Shown here one piece after another: positions 53,732 through 63,422 of a stretch of 64,000 bases of DNA. The first letter of the stretch is position 1, and each line of letters opens with the position of its first letter. Source of the DNA: Marispirochaeta aestuarii. GTDB taxonomy: Bacteria; Spirochaetota; Spirochaetia; JC444; Marispirochaetaceae. A program made the translations under genes and the position numbers. The stretch is taken from positions 124,001 through 188,000 of the forward strand of contig NZ_MWQY01000008.1 of NCBI RefSeq assembly GCF_002087085.1, read 5' to 3'. The notes under the pieces are model-generated. The model had not been told where the DNA came from. It saw only the letters and a program-made list of their open reading frames with translations, and searched no databases.

Positions 53732-55648
53732 TTACTCCCGGGCCAAAGGTTCAAGAGTCTCAACAGTTTCCTGCTCATTGATTTCGAATATGGCGACCTG
53801 CTCATGCAGAGAGTGCGTTACGGCAACCATCGATTTTACCAGGGCAAGAGACTCTTCCGCATCTCTGCTGACCCTGGTTGCCTCATCGGTCATGGAACGG
53901 GCGGCATCGCTGACCTTCGTGCTGACACTGACAAGTCCTCCGATAGCGTCTATAGCGACCCTTCCGCTGACCAGCATCTCTCGTGACCCGGTTTTTACCC
54001 CTTCGGTGATCCTGCCGATTTCTTCCAGTGAAGATAGTATGATCTCGCTGCTTTGGGACTGAACATCCACCCTGCCTTTAATATCATTCAGAAGTGTGTT
54101 CACCTGTTCTGCGGAACTCGCAATATGGGAAAACGAGGCTTCCGTCTCTGCGGAGATTGCCACAGCCCGTTCAATAGACGCTCTGACTTCATTCAGGTTT
54201 TCAGAAATTGTCCGGGACTGCAGATTGGATACTTCGGAGAGTTTTCGTATCTCTTCCGCTACAACCGAGAACCCCCGTCCTGCATCGCCGGCGTGCGCTG
54301 CTTCTATGGCGGCGTTCATTGCCAGAAGGTCTGTCTGCGATGCAATCTGCTTGATCGTCGTATTTGCATCAATAATCGCTTCTGAACGAGCGCTCAAGGT
54401 GTGTACCGTCTCTTTCAGTTCATCAAGCCGGGACCTCCCGTTACTTGTTACCTGCTGTAAATGGTCCGATTCGACTGCGCTCCGTCCAAGATTTTCTGCA
54501 GTCTCCCGAATGCTTTCGATCAGTGCGGTAATGGAACGATTGCTTTCCTCCACCGTTGAAGACTGCGTGTTGATATTCGTATCCTGTTCTTCGATAGTCC
54601 GTTCGATCTCCTCCATATTCGAGGAAACTGTCGTTATTATATCGCTCTGCCGGGAAATGACCTCTTCTACCTGAGATGAGAGCAGATTAATCTGTCCGGC
54701 GGAATGACCCGTTACTGTCATGGAATCCAGCAGACGGTCTGTACCGGTTAAGGTTTCCTGTGCACCCTTCCGGGTATTGAATACGATGGCCGAGAGATTT
54801 GCGAGAAAATCATTGAAACTTCGCCCCAGAGCACCGATCTCATCCCGGTATTTCGTTTCCAGACGAATGGTCAAGTTTCCATTGGAGACGTCCTTCATGG
54901 CATGAAATATGGACTGAACGGCATTCGTAAAGCGATTACTGTAAAGAATTGAGATCAGTAGACTCACTGCCACAGCCACAAGGGAGGCGGAAAAAAGGAC
55001 GTTTCGCAGCCGATCGCCTACCGAGTCGCTCGTCTCGGTTACAGCATAAATATCATCCGTCAGTATTCCGTCCAGTGCCCCCACCGCCCGGGAGATCGTG
55101 GTATAGGTCGTCTGTAAAGTCCGAGCCGGCTGCTGCAGCACAATGCGGAAATATTCTTCATTGAAGACTGCTGAATTGTCGTTTGATCCCGTTGCATCCG
55201 TTACCGGAGATGAAACATTGCCAAGGGCCTGCCCGACGGAACGGGACAGAATCTGTTGCCTCCGTTCGATGACGGGAAGCAAATTGTTCTCGAATGTTTC
55301 GAGATACGAACCTATGCCGGTGTTTAAAACGAATACCAGGGTCTGTTGGACTTTCGGCATGCCCTTTCGATCAAAACCGCCATTCTCGCTGAAATACGAT
55401 TTCAGGCGGGTATACTCCTGGATTCCTACCTGATTACGGTTTTCAATCAGAGACTGAATATTGTTCTGCACATTATCGACCATAGCAAGGGCGTCACGAT
55501 ACGACAGGATGCGGCGGTTGTCTTCATCGATCCGATCGATGCCCCGGGAGAGAGAGTGAATACCCCAATATCCCGCACCGGCTATAACTACGATAAGCAG
55601 AACTATACTGAGAAAGGCGGAAATCAGCTGAAAACGTATACTTCTCAC
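53732..55648 (-). CDS. Methyl-accepting chemotaxis protein
   Basis: A 638-residue receptor. It has an N-terminal transmembrane helix (about 6-28), a helical periplasmic sensor domain (30-205), a second helix (about 213-233, [18 protein letters not shown]), a HAMP domain (about 235-288) and a cytoplasmic signalling domain with the hairpin tip [20 protein letters not shown]. The GTG start overlaps the rhodanese stop by 4 nt, so it is co-translated with that lipoprotein, an unusual partner that may help with sensing. Ligand unknown. Confidence 0.93.
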   Translation of the reverse strand: MRSIRFQLISAFLSIVLLIVVIAGAGYWGIHSLSRGIDRIDEDNRRILSYRDALAMVDNVQNNIQSLIENRNQVGIQEYTRLKSYFSENGGFDRKGMPKVQQTLVFVLNTGIGSYLETFENNLLPVIERRQQILSRSVGQALGNVSSPVTDATGSNDNSAVFNEEYFRIVLQQPARTLQTTYTTISRAVGALDGILTDDIYAVTETSDSVGDRLRNVLFSASLVAVAVSLLISILYSNRFTNAVQSIFHAMKDVSNGNLTIRLETKYRDEIGALGRSFNDFLANLSAIVFNTRKGAQETLTGTDRLLDSMTVTGHSAGQINLLSSQVEEVISRQSDIITTVSSNMEEIERTIEEQDTNINTQSSTVEESNRSITALIESIRETAENLGRSAVESDHLQQVTSNGRSRLDELKETVHTLSARSEAIIDANTTIKQIASQTDLLAMNAAIEAAHAGDAGRGFSVVAEEIRKLSEVSNLQSRTISENLNEVRASIERAVAISAETEASFSHIASSAEQVNTLLNDIKGRVDVQSQSSEIILSSLEEIGRITEGVKTGSREMLVSGRVAIDAIGGLVSVSTKVSDAARSMTDEATRVSRDAEESLALVKSMVAVTHSLHEQVAIFEINEQETVETLEPLARE

Positions 55649-56160
55649 TCCGTCACCACCGGTAAACCTGCAGACAGCCAGCCCCCGTTCATACCGCCGG
55701 CAAGGGAGACTGCTTCAAACCCCATCATTCTCAGAACTCCGACTACCTGTCCCGCCGCCTGACCGCTGTAACAGGTCACAAGCAGACTCCTGTCTCTGGG
55801 GAGTTCATCCAGGTGATGCCCCACGTCAAACCACCAGATGTTCACAGCTCCCTCGATGTGTCCCCTGGCAAAATCTTCTGCCCGTCGAATATCCAGGACC
55901 ATAACCGGTTCGTTATTGCTTAAACGCTCATGCAGGGCAGAAGGAACAATGATATTTTTATTTTCGTTTGATAAGCCGAGGAAGTATTGCTGCCCGGCCT
56001 CTTCCAGAGCTTCTTCCCCGGCTACAACCTGGGAGAGGAGTTCCAGGATCTCGGTATCCGACATTTCCTGGAACTCCGTCTGAGAACACCCAGGCATGAA
56101 CAGGAAAAATGCAGGCACGGCAAGGAACAGCAGAAAACGTTTACTCATTGAAAATTTCAT
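55645..56160 (-). CDS. Rhodanese-domain lipoprotein
   Basis: A 171-residue protein. A signal peptide ends in the lipobox MPGC (Cys about 25), so it is lipid-anchored. A helical segment follows, then a rhodanese domain with the active-site loop TCYSGQAAG (Cys about 131) and GGMNGGW. Rhodanese domains transfer sulfane sulfur or bind oxyanions. It overlaps the chemotaxis receptor downstream (GTGA). An ATG four codons later is an alternative start; neither has a strong ribosome site. Confidence 0.88.
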   Translation of the reverse strand: MKFSMSKRFLLFLAVPAFFLFMPGCSQTEFQEMSDTEILELLSQVVAGEEALEEAGQQYFLGLSNENKNIIVPSALHERLSNNEPVMVLDIRRAEDFARGHIEGAVNIWWFDVGHHLDELPRDRSLLVTCYSGQAAGQVVGVLRMMGFEAVSLAGGMNGGWLSAGLPVVTE

Positions 56161-56183
56161 AGCTCAATTTTACGTGCAGGTGG

Positions 56184-56331
56184 TGATTTTCGCAAGAAAA
56201 TTACGATTTATTCGAATCCGCAGGAGTGGCTGAAGGACCTCAGCCCACACGAGGCGGCAAAGTGGCAGCGTCGACGGTATATGCAAGTCACCAGCGGAGA
56301 AGTTTCAAAAATAGCCTGCGCCTCCGTATAG
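56184..56331 (+). pseudogene. Possible gene remnant (open frame with no start codon)
   Basis: About 48 open codons on the plus strand reading FRKKITIYSNPQEWLKDLSP then HEAAKWQRRRYMQV and a stop. The composition looks coding, but there is no start codon and the flanking genes run the other way. It could be the tail of a decayed gene or chance. Confidence 0.25.
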
Positions 56332-56342
56332 CCAGATATCAG

Positions 56343-56780
56343 CTATGGGTGCCCTCCTGCAATTGCTTCCCTGGCTGCTTTCTCTATTTCATCATCGATT
56401 GCATCATCAAAAGAGAAGGAGTAAATCTTCCACTCGTTATCCGGTTTATAGAACTGGAACTCCATTCTTAAGGGTTGTCGATCATGCAGGGCAAGATACG
56501 TTAAATGCACAAAACGGTCAGCTATACTGACTGCGCCGAGGAACTCCTCACCGTAATACCGGCCTACCAGGCCTTGCACACCTGTAAGCTGGTTCTGCAG
56601 ATTCCGGACAGTATCCGGTGACGAGCTGATCCACCTGTTCGTACTGTAAATGCTCTCCAGTGCTTCAGCATACCTTTGAGAAGCATAGAGCTGAAAAAAC
56701 TTTTCCACCTCGGCCGAATAGTCTGCAAGCAGCAGTGATGCCGACAAAAACATGATCAGTATCGGAATAATCTTTTTCAT
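56343..56780 (-). CDS. Exported small protein of unknown function
   Basis: A 145-residue protein with a clear signal peptide (MKKIIPILIMFLSASLLLA) and a NTF2/DUF3887-like look: an initial helix (EKFFQLYASQRYAEALESIY) followed by beta strands (VHLTYLALHD, RMEFQFYKPDNEWKIYSFSF). Such proteins are usually secreted or periplasmic and of unknown role. The ATG at 56780 has AGGAGGAG upstream; the frame is open for 54 more codons without coding character. Confidence 0.78.
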   Translation of the reverse strand: MKKIIPILIMFLSASLLLADYSAEVEKFFQLYASQRYAEALESIYSTNRWISSSPDTVRNLQNQLTGVQGLVGRYYGEEFLGAVSIADRFVHLTYLALHDRQPLRMEFQFYKPDNEWKIYSFSFDDAIDDEIEKAAREAIAGGHP

Positions 56781-56984
56781 GTGTTTTCTCCTCCTGCGAT
56801 AGACATATTCTACCCGCTTTCGCCGTTCGACGGAATCCGGCCATGGCATGGTTGACCGGAGGAGAAAAATACTCAAGCCCAGATGATATCTCGATGCATT
56901 GCCGGTTCCAGCGGAAAAGCTCCGGCCAAAGTCTACATGCAATACACGGATTTTACCGTGATGTATCCCTGCATCCTCCCTCCC

Positions 56985-58091
56985 TTATATATTTCGAACA
57001 GAGGATGCGTCAGGTATCTCCTTCTCTGCATTACAGTGCTCGCAGTAGGGAAGCAGCGAATGCCGAATTCCGTGGCATTCCGGACATTCCTCAAAAAGCG
57101 GAGTACCGCAGGCCGGACACGAGTAGGGCCTTTCTTCCTCAGCCTTATTCGGAAGGACAATCTTGTTTACCGTCCGCCTGGTCCAGAACAGAAACCTGCG
57201 AGGACCCGTTCGGACCGGATACTCACAGACAGGGCAAAGAAAACGTTCATAGGCTTCACGGTATTGTCTGGTCAGCCACTGGGTCCTGGGAAAAGCTGCA
57301 ACACGAATAAAGTAGATCAGGAGCTTGACCACGGCGATCAGAAGTCCGATCACGAGTACGTACTTGAAATACCGTGTAGGAAAATACTCATGGATTACGA
57401 GAGATACCTTCAGCAGTACCGCTGCTCCGTAACCTGCGAAAAGAGGGAAATAAATGCTGTCGCGTTTTTTTACAATCAGAAACGCTCCGGCAGCCAGAAG
57501 CGGAACCAGTATCAGAAGTTGCAGCATGGCAAGACGTAAATCATGATTTTCCTTCAGCCGCTCATACTCGCTTCTGGCGGGTTCACGCTGACCTTCGATT
57601 TCTTTTTCCAGATCCAGTCTTTCGGACTCTAATCCCCGCTTCTGATCCATGAGTTCTGAAAGCTCTTCATTGTACACCTGATACTTCTCCTGGCTGTCAA
57701 GAAAACTTTCGAGGCTCTCGGACAGATTGATCTGCTCTGCTTCGGGCAGCACAGCCGATTCTTGCACTGTGACTTTCTGTAGTTCGATCAGCTGATTGAT
57801 GGTTTTCTGAAGATTCTGAGAACTGTCGCTTACAATCTGCATCTCCTCCCGCTTACTGGCTATATCGCGATCAATTTCCGCAATGCTCTCCGCAAGCCTC
57901 CCCTCCTGCTCCACAAGGGCCTGATCAACGTATTCTTTTTCTATCTCGCTATACCGGGGACCCTGTATCGACTCAATATCCCCGACAAGAAATCCGAGAA
58001 CCCAATATACGAGTATGGCCAGAATCACTGTAAAAAGACGTATCGAGAAGCGATGAATCCAGGGACCCCTGGGCTTTGGTGCTGTTTTCAT
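56985..58091 (-). CDS. Membrane protein with coiled coil and C-terminal zinc ribbons
   Basis: A 368-residue protein. One N-terminal helix (about 15-37) is followed by a long coiled coil (about 50-190, rich in E/K/Q with LESERLDLEKEIEGQ), three to four more membrane helices (about 190-275), and a C-terminal cytoplasmic part with four CxxC pairs (CPVC, CPAC, CPEC, CEHC) forming zinc ribbons. AGGAGGT precedes the ATG at 58091. Not recognised as a named family; it resembles spirochaete envelope or secretion-associated proteins. Confidence 0.8.
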   Translation of the reverse strand: MKTAPKPRGPWIHRFSIRLFTVILAILVYWVLGFLVGDIESIQGPRYSEIEKEYVDQALVEQEGRLAESIAEIDRDIASKREEMQIVSDSSQNLQKTINQLIELQKVTVQESAVLPEAEQINLSESLESFLDSQEKYQVYNEELSELMDQKRGLESERLDLEKEIEGQREPARSEYERLKENHDLRLAMLQLLILVPLLAAGAFLIVKKRDSIYFPLFAGYGAAVLLKVSLVIHEYFPTRYFKYVLVIGLLIAVVKLLIYFIRVAAFPRTQWLTRQYREAYERFLCPVCEYPVRTGPRRFLFWTRRTVNKIVLPNKAEEERPYSCPACGTPLFEECPECHGIRHSLLPYCEHCNAEKEIPDASSVRNI

Positions 58092-58341
58092 TTTACCTCC
58101 TGCACCAGGAAAGTATATATCTATAAATGAAAACATGAATACCATGCAGATATTTCCCGGGGTTCTTCCAGGATACACTGCTTTTGAAGGACTGCTCCGG
58201 CTTTTTCGTCTCGTTGCTCACTAATCCGGAAACCATGGCTATTGACTATCCTTTATCACCAGCTTGACATGTTTTGTCATTCGGTTATCTACTTTTGCAT
58301 ATACGCCCAGAGAACCTGAAGCCCATGAGTTTACAAAGGAA

Positions 58342-60678
58342 ATGATACAGTTTATGAACAGAAACACCATATCAAGTATCGAAAAAGCTTTCCTAAAAGA
58401 AACAGGTACGTCTGAAAACTCCCCGGACCCGTCCTATATAGTTGTTGATAATTTTCCTAAACTGGGGCTGTTGACTTCCCTGAGATTTCTGGAGTGGGCT
58501 TCGGAAAACCCCCGGGGAATCATCAGCCTTCCCACAGGAAAGACACCGGAGTATTTTATCAAATGGACGGCACATCTGCTTGATGTCTGGAACGAAAAAC
58601 CGGGGATAGCCGTACGTGAAAAGTACGGGCTCGCCGGTGTAAAAAAACCTGACCTGAGAGGTTTACGCTTCGTTCAAATCGACGAGTTTTATCCCATTAA
58701 TTCCGGTCAGCACAACAGTTTTTACAATTATGTAGTCAACTATTATATCAAAGGTTTTGGCCTGAATATGGATAATGCTCTGCTGATTAATTCAGACGAG
58801 ATTCCCCTCGCGGAAGGCAAACATTATTCAGAGATCTTTCCGGACCTGCGGGTCGATCTTTCTCTGCGGTATCGGGAATGCAGGAGCTCGCTGGAACAAT
58901 TACAGCAGCGATCGATATTCATGATCGATCAGTGGTGCAGTGATTATGAGAAACGGATACGTGATTTGGGAGGCCTGGGATTTTTTATGGGCGGCATCGG
59001 ACCTGACGGCCATATCGCTTTCAACACCCGCGGGTCCGATCAGTATTCCACCACACGATTGACAGAGACTAATTTCGAAACCCAGGCGGTGGCAGCCTCC
59101 GACCTGGGAGGGATTGAGATCTCTTCCAACAGGCTGGTAATCACCATCGGTCTGGAAACCATCACCTGCAATCCGGACACGGTGGCTATTATCATTGCAG
59201 CAGGCGAAGCTAAAGCCGGAATCGTGAAAAACTCTATCGAGAGCCCCATAAACAATATTTATCCGGCCACAGTCCTTAAAAGACTGCACAACAGCAGGTT
59301 TTACCTGACCAAAGGGGCCGCATCGAAACTCAGCGACACGATGGACGCCTACTATGGAGAAGGAGACTGGAACCCGGAAAAATCCGACAGAGCAGTCGTT
59401 GATCTATGCAGAAAGAATAATTCCTATGGCCATCATATATCCATCGAAGATCTGCGGCATGATCGGTATTGTCGTCACATACCTTCACTGGACAAGAACA
59501 CAGTGCCTTCGGTTCAGAAGAGTATCATCGAAAAAATAGAGCGGGGACTGGGACAGGAAAAAAACCAGGTATTCCTCCATACCGGACCGCACCACGACGA
59601 TATCATGCTGGGGATACTGCCCTACATAGCAACCCATATCAGCGAAACATCCAACCAGTTCCATTTTTCAATCCTGACGTCCGGGTTCACCGCTGTAACA
59701 AATCAGTTTATCATCACCGCACTCACCGACACGATCAGTTTCATTGACGACGGACTTATCCAGATGATAGCCTATCCCGATTTTTTTAAAGTCGGGTATA
59801 AACATAAATGGGACAAGGATGTATATCACTATCTTACCAAGGTAGCTGCCGGGGAAGAGTACGAACTGCGTCGCGGCCTGTGTCACCGAATCGTACGGGC
59901 AGTGGTGGAAATATACAGCATTAAAGACGCAGAGCACCTTAGAGAAACACTGAAGAATGTCATCCATCTCTTACAAAACAGCTACGACGGGGAGAAGAAC
60001 CCTCCTGAAATACAAAAACTGAAGGGTATGCTGCGGGAATTCGAGGAGGAACTGGTCTGGGCGCATTTCGGCGTGCAGGTAAAAAATGTTCATCACCTCA
60101 GGCTGGGATTCTATACCGGAGATATGTTCACCGAACAGCCCGAACAGAGTCGTGACGTGGCCCCCATTCTGGACATGTTGAAAGAGATTCATCCCACGGT
60201 CATCAGCCTGGCCTTCGATCCCGAAGGCAGCGGTCCCGATACACATTACAAAGTACTGCAGGCCATCGCCGCCGCACTACGCGAATGGAGCAAGAAAGAG
60301 GACCTTTCCGACCTTCGGATCTGGGGCTATCGTAACGTATGGTACAGGTTTCATCCCGCAGAGGCTGACTGCATCATTCCGGTTTCCCTCGATGAGATGG
60401 CAGTAATGGACAGCCTGTTTAGCAATTGTTACCTCAGCCAGGTAGATGCATCGTTCCCCAGCCACGAGCTTAACGGGAAGTTCAGCCATCTGTCACAGAA
60501 AATATGGGTCGAACAGTTAAAAGATATTCAACTGCTCCTTGGAAAAGACTACTTCTATCAGAATGAGAACCCGAAAATCCGTTCAAGTCATGGAATGATC
60601 TTCCTCAGGGAGATGAACCTGGAGGAGTTCCTGACATACGCCCGCAAGTTGGAAAAATCCATCGACGGAAATTTCTGA
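58342..60678 (+). CDS. Glucosamine-6-phosphate deaminase-like domain fused to PIG-L/LmbE deacetylase-like domain
   Basis: About 778 residues in two parts. The first (about 1-340) is NagB-like, with LPTGKTPEYF, the active-site VQIDEFYPI and GGIGPDGHIAFNTRG. The second (about 395-775) is PIG-L/LmbE-like, with the zinc motif in HTGPHHDDIMLG and a late SLAFDPEGSGPDTHYK. Together they suggest sequential deacetylation and deamination of an amino-sugar phosphate. The start is uncertain: ATG 58342 is too close to AAAGGA, ATG 58354 is 13 nt away, and TTG 58264 coincides with a TTGACA promoter-like box. Confidence 0.88.
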   Translation: MIQFMNRNTISSIEKAFLKETGTSENSPDPSYIVVDNFPKLGLLTSLRFLEWASENPRGIISLPTGKTPEYFIKWTAHLLDVWNEKPGIAVREKYGLAGVKKPDLRGLRFVQIDEFYPINSGQHNSFYNYVVNYYIKGFGLNMDNALLINSDEIPLAEGKHYSEIFPDLRVDLSLRYRECRSSLEQLQQRSIFMIDQWCSDYEKRIRDLGGLGFFMGGIGPDGHIAFNTRGSDQYSTTRLTETNFETQAVAASDLGGIEISSNRLVITIGLETITCNPDTVAIIIAAGEAKAGIVKNSIESPINNIYPATVLKRLHNSRFYLTKGAASKLSDTMDAYYGEGDWNPEKSDRAVVDLCRKNNSYGHHISIEDLRHDRYCRHIPSLDKNTVPSVQKSIIEKIERGLGQEKNQVFLHTGPHHDDIMLGILPYIATHISETSNQFHFSILTSGFTAVTNQFIITALTDTISFIDDGLIQMIAYPDFFKVGYKHKWDKDVYHYLTKVAAGEEYELRRGLCHRIVRAVVEIYSIKDAEHLRETLKNVIHLLQNSYDGEKNPPEIQKLKGMLREFEEELVWAHFGVQVKNVHHLRLGFYTGDMFTEQPEQSRDVAPILDMLKEIHPTVISLAFDPEGSGPDTHYKVLQAIAAALREWSKKEDLSDLRIWGYRNVWYRFHPAEADCIIPVSLDEMAVMDSLFSNCYLSQVDASFPSHELNGKFSHLSQKIWVEQLKDIQLLLGKDYFYQNENPKIRSSHGMIFLREMNLEEFLTYARKLEKSIDGNF

Positions 60679-60724
60679 GCATGTACAAACCAGGACATCG
60701 CGGACTATCAGCTGACCACATCCT

Positions 60725-60934
60725 TTACAGTTTCAACTCATCCTTACAGGTCATGATATCCCAGACCTTCCGGTCCTTCGTATCTGCATAACCGTCTATA
60801 TCTTCAGATTTGAGCCATTGAGAGGGACCCAGGCGGAATGTAACGGGCTGCGCTTCCCATATTCTGCACTCAGCCTCATTCTCAAAGCACTTTGACGTAG
60901 AGACACCTGTCATCGCCATCGTCATAATAATCCT
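60725..60934 (-). CDS. Possible small protein overlapping GNAT gene end
   Basis: A frame reading PVTFRLGPSQWLKSEDIDGY and ending WDIMTCKDELKL, about 70 codons if it begins at an ATG inside the GNAT gene (near 60934). The part outside the GNAT gene (60725-60881) has coding-like composition. There is no clear ribosome site; it may be a relic. Confidence 0.25.
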   Translation of the reverse strand, partial: RIIMTMAMTGVSTSKCFENEAECRIWEAQPVTFRLGPSQWLKSEDIDGYADTKDRKVWDIMTCKDELKL

Positions 60935-61361
60935 TCTGCACCGCTTCCAGGATATAACCCTGTTTTTCATGAAATCTGCGGGTGGGGGCATAGAGCATGC
61001 TCGAGGAGGTTTCGATATATGTCTTCCTTCCCCCGAGCGTTCTTATGTGGTCTTCGGTCTGTTCAAGCAGCATCCCGCCGATACCCCTTCCCCTGAGCCT
61101 GTCATCGACGGCAATCCAGTAGATGTCCCAGCGGTTGAGGGTCATCGGTATGGGGCCGTAGCAGATATACCCGGTAAGACGGCTTTTTTCCCGAGCGGTC
61201 ATGAAATAGTAGCCGCTTTCATCGCCCTTTTTCAGTGCTTCCTGCACCAGCTCCAATGCCACATCGATCTCCCGGGCTTGAAAATAACCCGAGGATTCGA
61301 GAACTTCCCGTATCCGTTCGTCATCACCGGGAAGGAGCTCTTTCCTGATTACGATATTCAT
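60882..61361 (-). CDS. GNAT family N-acetyltransferase
   Basis: A 159-residue acetyltransferase. The acetyl-CoA-binding loop is RLRGRGIGGMLLEQ near 93-106, with preceding strands YICYGPIPMTLN and DIYWIAVD and a C-terminal FHEKQGYI. The start overlaps the stop of the ATP-grasp gene upstream by 4 nt. It is last in a four-gene set with two ATP-grasp ligases and a lysine-aminomutase-like enzyme, which suggests it caps an amino group of the pathway product. Confidence 0.88.
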   Translation of the reverse strand: MNIVIRKELLPGDDERIREVLESSGYFQAREIDVALELVQEALKKGDESGYYFMTAREKSRLTGYICYGPIPMTLNRWDIYWIAVDDRLRGRGIGGMLLEQTEDHIRTLGGRKTYIETSSSMLYAPTRRFHEKQGYILEAVQKDYYDDGDDRCLYVKVL

Positions 61362-62341
61362 CTTGTCCCACCCGAAGATGCTACAATCCGTTCAATCATC
61401 TCTTGGTATGATACACCCGCTTTCGCAGCCGCTTCAGGAAAACCCGCTCCGGGAGAAATGCAGGGGTTCGCGTTGACCTCCAGGACATGGGGCTGTCCCG
61501 TTTCATCCATCCGGAAATCAACCCGGGCATACCCGTTCAGACTGAAGAGGCCTGCGCATTCCCGGGCAATCGCGGTGAGCTGCTGCAGCATGGGATCGTC
61601 GTCGGAACCGAAATCAAAACTACGCAAGGAGTTCTGATACGATTCACAGGATTCATCCCATTTCGCTCTGTAATCGAGAAAAGGATTGTGCTCATCTTTC
61701 CCGCTGTAGATGATCTCAGAAGGAGGGAGAACCTCCCATGAGTCTTTTCCGTCGGAGAGAAGGGCGATATTTATCTCCCGACCAGACAGAAACCGCTCGG
61801 CGAAAAAACCCCTTCCCGACGCCGCGAGGAGTTCATCGAGTTCTTCTTCCCGGGAGACCTCGACAACGGAATCCGAGGTCAAACCTGCCGAGCCGTGTTC
61901 CCACACAGATTTGACAATGTACCGCCCCGGGAAAAAAGTGCCTGCAGCAAGCCCGCCGGCCTCATACCAGAAGGGAGTCGGAATCCCCTGTCGAAGCATC
62001 ATCCTTTTTGAAATTATCTTGTGAGAGGTCAGGTAGAGAGCATCCGCGCTGCAGCCCGTGTAGGGAATACCCTCCTGTTCAAGGATGTGGGGAAAGAGCG
62101 ATATGAACCGGCCTTCTCCCGCAGAAGGGTCGAAAAGATTAAAAATCAGACTGCCCCGGTGTGTTCCCAGGGTTCTCCGGAATTCAACCAGGTTCATGTC
62201 GGCCTCGAGTTCCCGGGTTTCATACCCGAGCTCTTCCAGTGCGGTGCTTACCGTTTCCGCCTGGTAGAGGGTATCCTGATCGTCGGCGCCCGCCATGCCG
62301 GCGGGCCGGCAGAAAAGGATTGAGATTTTTCTAGAATTCAT
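61358..62341 (-). CDS. D-Ala-D-Ala ligase-like ATP-grasp protein (second)
   Basis: A 327-residue ATP-grasp enzyme. It has lid and core motifs: IPYTGCSADALYLTSHK, RYIVKSVWEHGSAGLTSDSV, AERFLSGREINIALL, LNGYARVDFRMDETG and HVLEVNANPCISPG (metal-binding E/N). It probably joins two amino acids or an amino acid and an amine with ATP. Start taken at ATG 62341, overlapping the upstream gene by 11 nt; ATG 62359 is possible. It differs clearly from its neighbour, so the two likely act in sequence. Confidence 0.88.
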   Translation of the reverse strand: MNSRKISILFCRPAGMAGADDQDTLYQAETVSTALEELGYETRELEADMNLVEFRRTLGTHRGSLIFNLFDPSAGEGRFISLFPHILEQEGIPYTGCSADALYLTSHKIISKRMMLRQGIPTPFWYEAGGLAAGTFFPGRYIVKSVWEHGSAGLTSDSVVEVSREEELDELLAASGRGFFAERFLSGREINIALLSDGKDSWEVLPPSEIIYSGKDEHNPFLDYRAKWDESCESYQNSLRSFDFGSDDDPMLQQLTAIARECAGLFSLNGYARVDFRMDETGQPHVLEVNANPCISPGAGFPEAAAKAGVSYQEMIERIVASSGGTR

Positions 62342-63422
62342 GCAGAACGATTTTTCCATTGTGCTCTCTTTCAAGGGCGGAAGTCATGATCTCCCTGATC
62401 AGCGCTTCATAGCTTATCCCTGAAAGACGACACAGGATCGGCAGATCGGAATCGACAGGATGAAGACCGGCGAGGGGATTTACCTCGATAAAACTGGGCC
62501 GGTTCTCCGCATCCAGCCGCAGGTCGATCCTGCCTCCGTCCCTGCACCCCAAAGCTCTCCAGGCGGCAAGTGCAAGGTCCTTGCATGCTTCTCCCAGCTC
62601 CCCATTAACCAGGGAATACTCAACCAGTTCACGGTAGTTTTTTTTCGTTTCATATGAGTAAACCACCCCCGACGACTCTCCCTGAAAAACCACTTCCATC
62701 GGCGTCAGCGCTCTTGCCCTATCGCCGGTACCGAGGACCCCCACGGTAAATTCCCGGCCGGGAAGAAAGGTCTCCACGAGAACGGGCTGCCGGAATTCGA
62801 CCAAAAGATCGCTGCAGAGCTCCCGCAGTTCCCCTTCATTGTGAACCAGAGATCTGCTGCTGATTCCCTTACCGGTTCCCTCCGCGGCAGGCTTCACGAA
62901 CAGTGGGAAAGCGAGGGAATGCCCGTCCAGGTCCGAAAGGGTTTTAACCACGATGAAATCGGGAGTCGCTATCCCCAAATTTTTAAGAATGTGCTTCGCT
63001 ATCCCCTTGTGGAGGGTGATTCCGAGAACCAGCGGATCAGAAAAGGTATAGGGGATTCGATAGGCATCCAGGAGGGCGGGTATCTGGGCCTCTCTCCCCA
63101 GACCGTGCATGCCTTCAGAGATATTGAAAACAATATCCCATCGTTCACCCGCGGCGAGCTTTCCGACGAGGGATTCAATTCCTCCTATCCGGACCGGGGC
63201 ATAGCCCAAAGTGCGCAGGCTTTGCTCCAGGGCATCGATTGTTTCAGGAGAATCCAGTTCCGCCGTCTCTTCCGGACTGTAATTCCTCGCAAGGTATTCC
63301 GCCTGCAGGTCGTAGGTGAGACCTACGCACAGTTTTTCCGGTCTTCTCTTCTCAGAGCCTTCCGACCAGAAGTCTGTAGAACTGATATCTATCGGCCTAG
63401 AGGCTGTCGTCAGGATACTCAT
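62331..63422 (-). CDS. D-Ala-D-Ala ligase-like ATP-grasp protein (first)
   Basis: A 363-residue ATP-grasp enzyme. It has VFNISEGMHGLGREAQIPAL, PYTFSDPLVLGITLHKGIAK, LFVKPAAEGTGKGIS, VETFLPGREFTVGVLG, and the metal site RIDLRLDAENRPSFIEVNPL. The NISEG and ATP-site motifs are those of Ddl-type ligases, but it is not a standard Ddl. Start at ATG 63422 with AAGGG upstream, inside the end of the radical SAM gene; ATG 63437 is the alternative. Overlaps at both ends suggest strict co-expression. Confidence 0.88.
   Translation of the reverse strand: MSILTTASRPIDISSTDFWSEGSEKRRPEKLCVGLTYDLQAEYLARNYSPEETAELDSPETIDALEQSLRTLGYAPVRIGGIESLVGKLAAGERWDIVFNISEGMHGLGREAQIPALLDAYRIPYTFSDPLVLGITLHKGIAKHILKNLGIATPDFIVVKTLSDLDGHSLAFPLFVKPAAEGTGKGISSRSLVHNEGELRELCSDLLVEFRQPVLVETFLPGREFTVGVLGTGDRARALTPMEVVFQGESSGVVYSYETKKNYRELVEYSLVNGELGEACKDLALAAWRALGCRDGGRIDLRLDAENRPSFIEVNPLAGLHPVDSDLPILCRLSGISYEALIREIMTSALEREHNGKIVLHEF

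Noticed and set aside
56226-56331. tRNA-Ser/Leu-like start (GGAGTGGCTGAAGG)
   Set aside because: No T-loop GTTCGAATC-type sequence, no acceptor stem and no anticodon arm could be found downstream.
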